From: an uncultured Prevotellaceae bacterium | GTDB taxonomy: Bacteria; Bacteroidota; Bacteroidia; Bacteroidales; Bacteroidaceae | Reading direction: 5' to 3' | NCBI GenBank assembly: GCA_937902455.1 | Contig: CALELI010000148.1 | Span: 1 to 6,302 of the forward strand | DNA: 6,302 nt | Part shown: positions 3,865-6,302 of the stretch, piece after piece | Layout of the letters: every line of letters begins with the position of its first letter | Position numbering within the stretch: the first letter of the stretch is position 1 | Made by a program: the position numbers and the translations under genes | Notes under the pieces: generated by a model | What the model was told of the DNA's origin: nothing | Databases searched by the model: none | What the model saw: the letters and a program-made list of their open reading frames with translations, nothing else

Positions 3865-5874
3865 TTACTTCAAGTACTTCTTGCCGTTGGTGATAACTAT
3901 ACCTTTGTAGTCGGCAGAGACTCTCTGACCCGCGAGATTAAACGATTGAGCATTGAACGCTGATATTCGGGAGTCATTCACCTTCTCTATTCCTGTCTCT
4001 TCTGTGCAGACTGATGCATGGAAGACATAGTATTTATTGTTGTAAGCCAGGGCAATGTCTGCATTATATGTCTGCATCGGCTTGAGGTCAACCATGAGTG
4101 ATGCGATGAACTGTGTTCCTTCGATACCAAGGAAGAAATCAACGTCATCGAAGAATGTCTCGCTTTCCGGGTTTACCCATGCACCATCGGAAGTGAATGC
4201 GTAACCGCAGTCATCCTCGCAGTAACCTTCCTCTGTAAATTCCTCGTCAACGAGATTCATGCGTGCCGCTACGGAGACTGTACCATTGAGAATCTGTGCC
4301 TCTGTGCATCCAAGTGCTGCTGTCACTTCGTCAAGGTTAGGAATCTCAAGAACGAAGAAGTCTTCGTTAGGGTCGGCAATGATGGTGACATCCGTCTCGC
4401 CTACGATGCCGGCGGCTGCTTCCTCGCCGATGGTGATGTCAGAATGGAATTCATAGTACATGTCGGCATACGTGAGGAATACTGATCCTGATGTCTTTTC
4501 TCCGCCAACGAAAATCTCAGGCATGTGGCCGATGGTGAGCCATCCTTCAGGGAGATCTCTTGAGAATACGTAATAGAGCGGTTCACCCCATGCGTAGCCG
4601 TTGTTGTGGCTGTCCATTGTCATCCAGAATCCGATTTCGTCGGTGTTACAGGTATAGTCATCGATGAAATACTGGTTCGTAGGGTCGAGAATCTTGAATG
4701 CGAGGTCGCCAATTGAAATGCCTTCACCGAAGAGTGCAGCAACGGCTGAAATGTCGACATAGTGGTATGTCACATAATCCCATCCGTCATTGATTCCACG
4801 GGTGTAGGTCATCGTCTCTTCGCCGACCTTCCTCATCTTTGCAATCTCTGTCTCATGGTGGATAGCACTTTCAACTACATTGAGTTCAAGATTGAGGAGT
4901 GCGTACTGGTTCGTTTCCTCATTCACGATGTAGACCTCAAGAGTATGGTGATCGCCAACCTTCAGCACATTTGCCTTCTGTCCGAATCCGAATGCGAGGA
5001 CATTATCGACGAACGAGAAGCCGCCTACGATAGCTTTGTCCTCGCCGCCGCCTCCGAGACACAGTGCCTCAGTAGGGTTGCCTGTGACATCATCGTACAC
5101 AGGGCCGAGGGTTGCCTCGCCCCTGACAAACGAGAGGAAGTCGCTCATCATACCATCCTGATCGTATTGACGGATATAGACATGATTGGCAATGTTATCC
5201 TCATTGAAATCAAGTCCAAGGTCAAGGATACCGGAACGGATCTCATCGGTCAGGAGTGGGACATTATAATATTTCAGCGACTCTTTGTTTGTAGGGTACT
5301 GTTCGAAGGTGTATGTGATGTCATTGCCGACCTTCTCCATCTTGGAGATTTCCGGCTGTGCATCTGCAAGGAGGTCGACCGAGAAGAACAGTGTGGCACG
5401 TTTCTTACCATTGACTGCAACTGTTCCCTCCATGTGTTCGCCACCTGAATAGGTGAGATAACCATTGACTCCTGTGTAGAAGACTACATAGTCTCTTTCT
5501 TCCGTCAGTCCGTAGCAGGCAATGGTCCATGTAGGGTCTCCCGTTTCGTACCATCCGCAATGATATCCGTTATCGAGCAGCCAGAAACCGCTTCCCCAGT
5601 TGGAGTAGGCATAGGTGTCGCCCTCGTCGGTAACGAGGCACATGAACTCCTTGTCACCGTCTACGACATCAGGCAGACCATCATACCATGTGAGGAATTC
5701 TGTGTCGGACTCAAAGCCTGTGGCGGTAGCCATATCTGCAACTGGTACATAATAATACTCACAATCCCAGTCGGACGGTATTGGACCAGTGTAGTTGAAG
5801 GAAAAATCCTGCGCAAAGACACCCACAGCAAACAGTGTGGTAAAAATTAAAGTAAAAAATGTTCTCATAAGCAT
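3865..5874 (-). CDS. Large secreted repeat protein, function unknown
   Basis: A 669-residue protein not assigned to a known function. Seen: a signal peptide (residues 1-21, cleavage predicted after VFA before Gln); then about four related units of 130-165 residues, roughly 23-170, 173-336, 340-482 and 494-624. Each unit ends in a strand-rich stretch where the chain alternates hydrophobic and polar residues (e.g. KRATLFFSVDL, NQYALLNLELN, DMYYEFHSDITI, NKYYVFHASVC). Units 1 and 3 share a GFW...NGY motif. Units 2 and 3 open with similar phrases (ISKMEKVG, IAKMRKVG). The chain is acidic and aromatic-rich. The tail 627-669 (FNLAGQRV, then GIVITNGKKYLK) resembles short C-terminal sorting tails of Prevotella surface proteins and suggests export by the type IX system or surface attachment. 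The units remind me of DUF4859-like modules, but this is recall only. A second ATG at 5868 is an equally plausible start. It appears to be a single-gene unit with its own promoter and terminator. Confidence 0.85.
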   Translation of the reverse strand: MLMRTFFTLIFTTLFAVGVFAQDFSFNYTGPIPSDWDCEYYYVPVADMATATGFESDTEFLTWYDGLPDVVDGDKEFMCLVTDEGDTYAYSNWGSGFWLLDNGYHCGWYETGDPTWTIACYGLTEERDYVVFYTGVNGYLTYSGGEHMEGTVAVNGKKRATLFFSVDLLADAQPEISKMEKVGNDITYTFEQYPTNKESLKYYNVPLLTDEIRSGILDLGLDFNEDNIANHVYIRQYDQDGMMSDFLSFVRGEATLGPVYDDVTGNPTEALCLGGGGEDKAIVGGFSFVDNVLAFGFGQKANVLKVGDHHTLEVYIVNEETNQYALLNLELNVVESAIHHETEIAKMRKVGEETMTYTRGINDGWDYVTYHYVDISAVAALFGEGISIGDLAFKILDPTNQYFIDDYTCNTDEIGFWMTMDSHNNGYAWGEPLYYVFSRDLPEGWLTIGHMPEIFVGGEKTSGSVFLTYADMYYEFHSDITIGEEAAAGIVGETDVTIIADPNEDFFVLEIPNLDEVTAALGCTEAQILNGTVSVAARMNLVDEEFTEEGYCEDDCGYAFTSDGAWVNPESETFFDDVDFFLGIEGTQFIASLMVDLKPMQTYNADIALAYNNKYYVFHASVCTEETGIEKVNDSRISAFNAQSFNLAGQRVSADYKGIVITNGKKYLK

Positions 5875-5916
5875 TTCAAGTTTTAGGGTTAATAAATATG
5901 ATTAGTAAGTTAGATG

Positions 5917-5951
5917 CAAATTTAGATAAAAATTTTGACTTATACTACAAC
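5917..5951 (-). promoter_or_regulatory. Probable promoter of the secreted-protein gene
   Basis: The -7 box TAAATTTG (5924-5917) fits TAnnTTTG. The best -33 candidate is GTTG (5951-5948) at 23 bases, which is longer and weaker than consensus. The predicted 5' UTR is about 40 nt. The -7 match is good; the full promoter is less certain than the two other promoters here. Confidence 0.5.
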
Positions 5952-5978
5952 AGAGATAAGAAATGTTCGTTTTATAGC

Positions 5979-5998
5979 AAAAATCATAGTCAATGATT
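5979..5998 (-). terminator. Weak AT-rich hairpin after the amidohydrolase gene
   Basis: On the minus strand, AATCAT (5998-5993), the loop TGACT and ATGATT (5987-5982) form a six-pair stem that leads into a run of T (5983-5979). It lies about 50 nt after the amidohydrolase stop. Its low GC content makes it a weak terminator candidate; no better one is seen in 5875-6049. Confidence 0.3.
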
Positions 5999-6011
5999 AT
6001 TAATGTCTGAT
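5999..6011. repeat. Third copy of ATTAATGTCTGAT
   Basis: This exact 13-mer also occurs at 35-47 in the other end of the window, where it belongs to a short repeat cluster. Both sites are intergenic, downstream of a minus-strand gene. Confidence 0.45.
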
Positions 6012-6049
6012 GAATCACAAAGGCACGGACTGTTTTTTAATCTCGGTCT

Positions 6050-6302
6050 TTATTGTCTTGTTTCAGGCCTGGGATAGACCTTCTTTCCCTCGAACCAGGT
6101 ACTTGCAACCTTTGTGTTGAAGATATCCTTCTTGTTTGTCTTCTCCTGTTCCAGGACATCCTTGTCCAGCACCACGAAATCGGCATATTTCCCGACCTCG
6201 ATTGAACCGCGTTCCTCCTGTAGGCCGAGACTTATGGCTCCATTGATGGTGAGGCACTTGATGGTCTGGGCAACGGTCAGCAGTTCTGTAGGATTGAGAG
6301 GA
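6050..6302 (-). CDS. Amidohydrolase, YtcJ type, C-terminal part
   Basis: The last 83 residues and TAA stop of a gene that continues beyond the window edge (5' end missing). Seen: LNPTELLTVAQTIKCLTINGA near the edge, then GSIEVGKYADFVVLDKD and a final VASTWFEGKKVYPR. These are the closing phrases of metal-dependent amidohydrolases of the Amidohydro_3/YtcJ group, in which the C-terminus rejoins the composite beta-sandwich next to the TIM barrel. The metal-binding residues lie in the missing part, so activity and substrate cannot be judged; many relatives hydrolyse cyclic amides or N-acyl bonds, and some are exported. The reading frame is open to the edge, which is why a start is not given. About 175 bases separate it from the next gene, which has its own -7 box. 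An overlapping frame at 6063-6257 is an artefact. Confidence 0.88.
   Translation of the reverse strand, partial: PLNPTELLTVAQTIKCLTINGAISLGLQEERGSIEVGKYADFVVLDKDVLEQEKTNKKDIFNTKVASTWFEGKKVYPRPETRQ

Noticed and set aside
4762..5448. 228-codon plus-strand frame
   Set aside because: Antisense to the secreted protein, with no signal peptide or recognisable motif; a shadow frame.
6063..6257. 64-codon minus-strand frame with its own Met
   Set aside because: It is out of frame with the amidohydrolase C-terminus (stop at 6050), which has strong family phrases and stays open to the window edge.

Overview
The window looks like a chromosomal piece of a Bacteroidota bacterium, most likely order Bacteroidales and probably a Prevotella/Segatella-type genome. 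Three promoters match the phylum-specific pattern TTTG-N19/20-TAnnTTTG or its -7 half. The large secreted protein ends in the short basic tail typical of Prevotella surface proteins, and intergenic DNA carries heptanucleotide repeat tracts. All supported genes lie on the minus strand, so transcription runs from high to low coordinates.

In transcription order: (i) 6302-6050 is the C-terminal end of a metal-dependent amidohydrolase of the YtcJ type, cut by the window edge. (ii) 5874-3865 is a 669-residue secreted protein of unknown function built of about four similar units plus a sorting-type tail, with its own -7 box and a GC-rich intrinsic terminator. (iii) 3785-3711 is a compact dyad element that can fold in two mutually exclusive ways. 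(iv) 3625-2669 is cysK (O-acetylserine sulfhydrylase) and 2587-1940 is cysE (serine acetyltransferase). They share a strong consensus promoter and are joined by an 11- to 13-unit heptamer array that encodes the last five codons and the stop of cysK. (v) 1924-1728 is a complete-looking ribosome-mediated attenuator: consensus promoter, 20-codon leader peptide with seven Ile codons, antiterminator and intrinsic terminator. (vi) 1712-186 is a Leptospira-type (R)-citramalate synthase, cimA, with a second heptamer tract at its stop codon.

The metabolic genes cover cysteine synthesis (CysE makes O-acetylserine from serine and acetyl-CoA; CysK adds sulfide) and the first step of the threonine-independent isoleucine route (CimA joins pyruvate and acetyl-CoA). 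The most notable result is that the Ile-rich, Leu-free leader and the pyruvate-selecting residues of the enzyme independently point to isoleucine synthesis rather than leucine synthesis. No gene is supported on the plus strand; the long plus-strand frames are antisense shadows. No stretch over 300 bases is empty.
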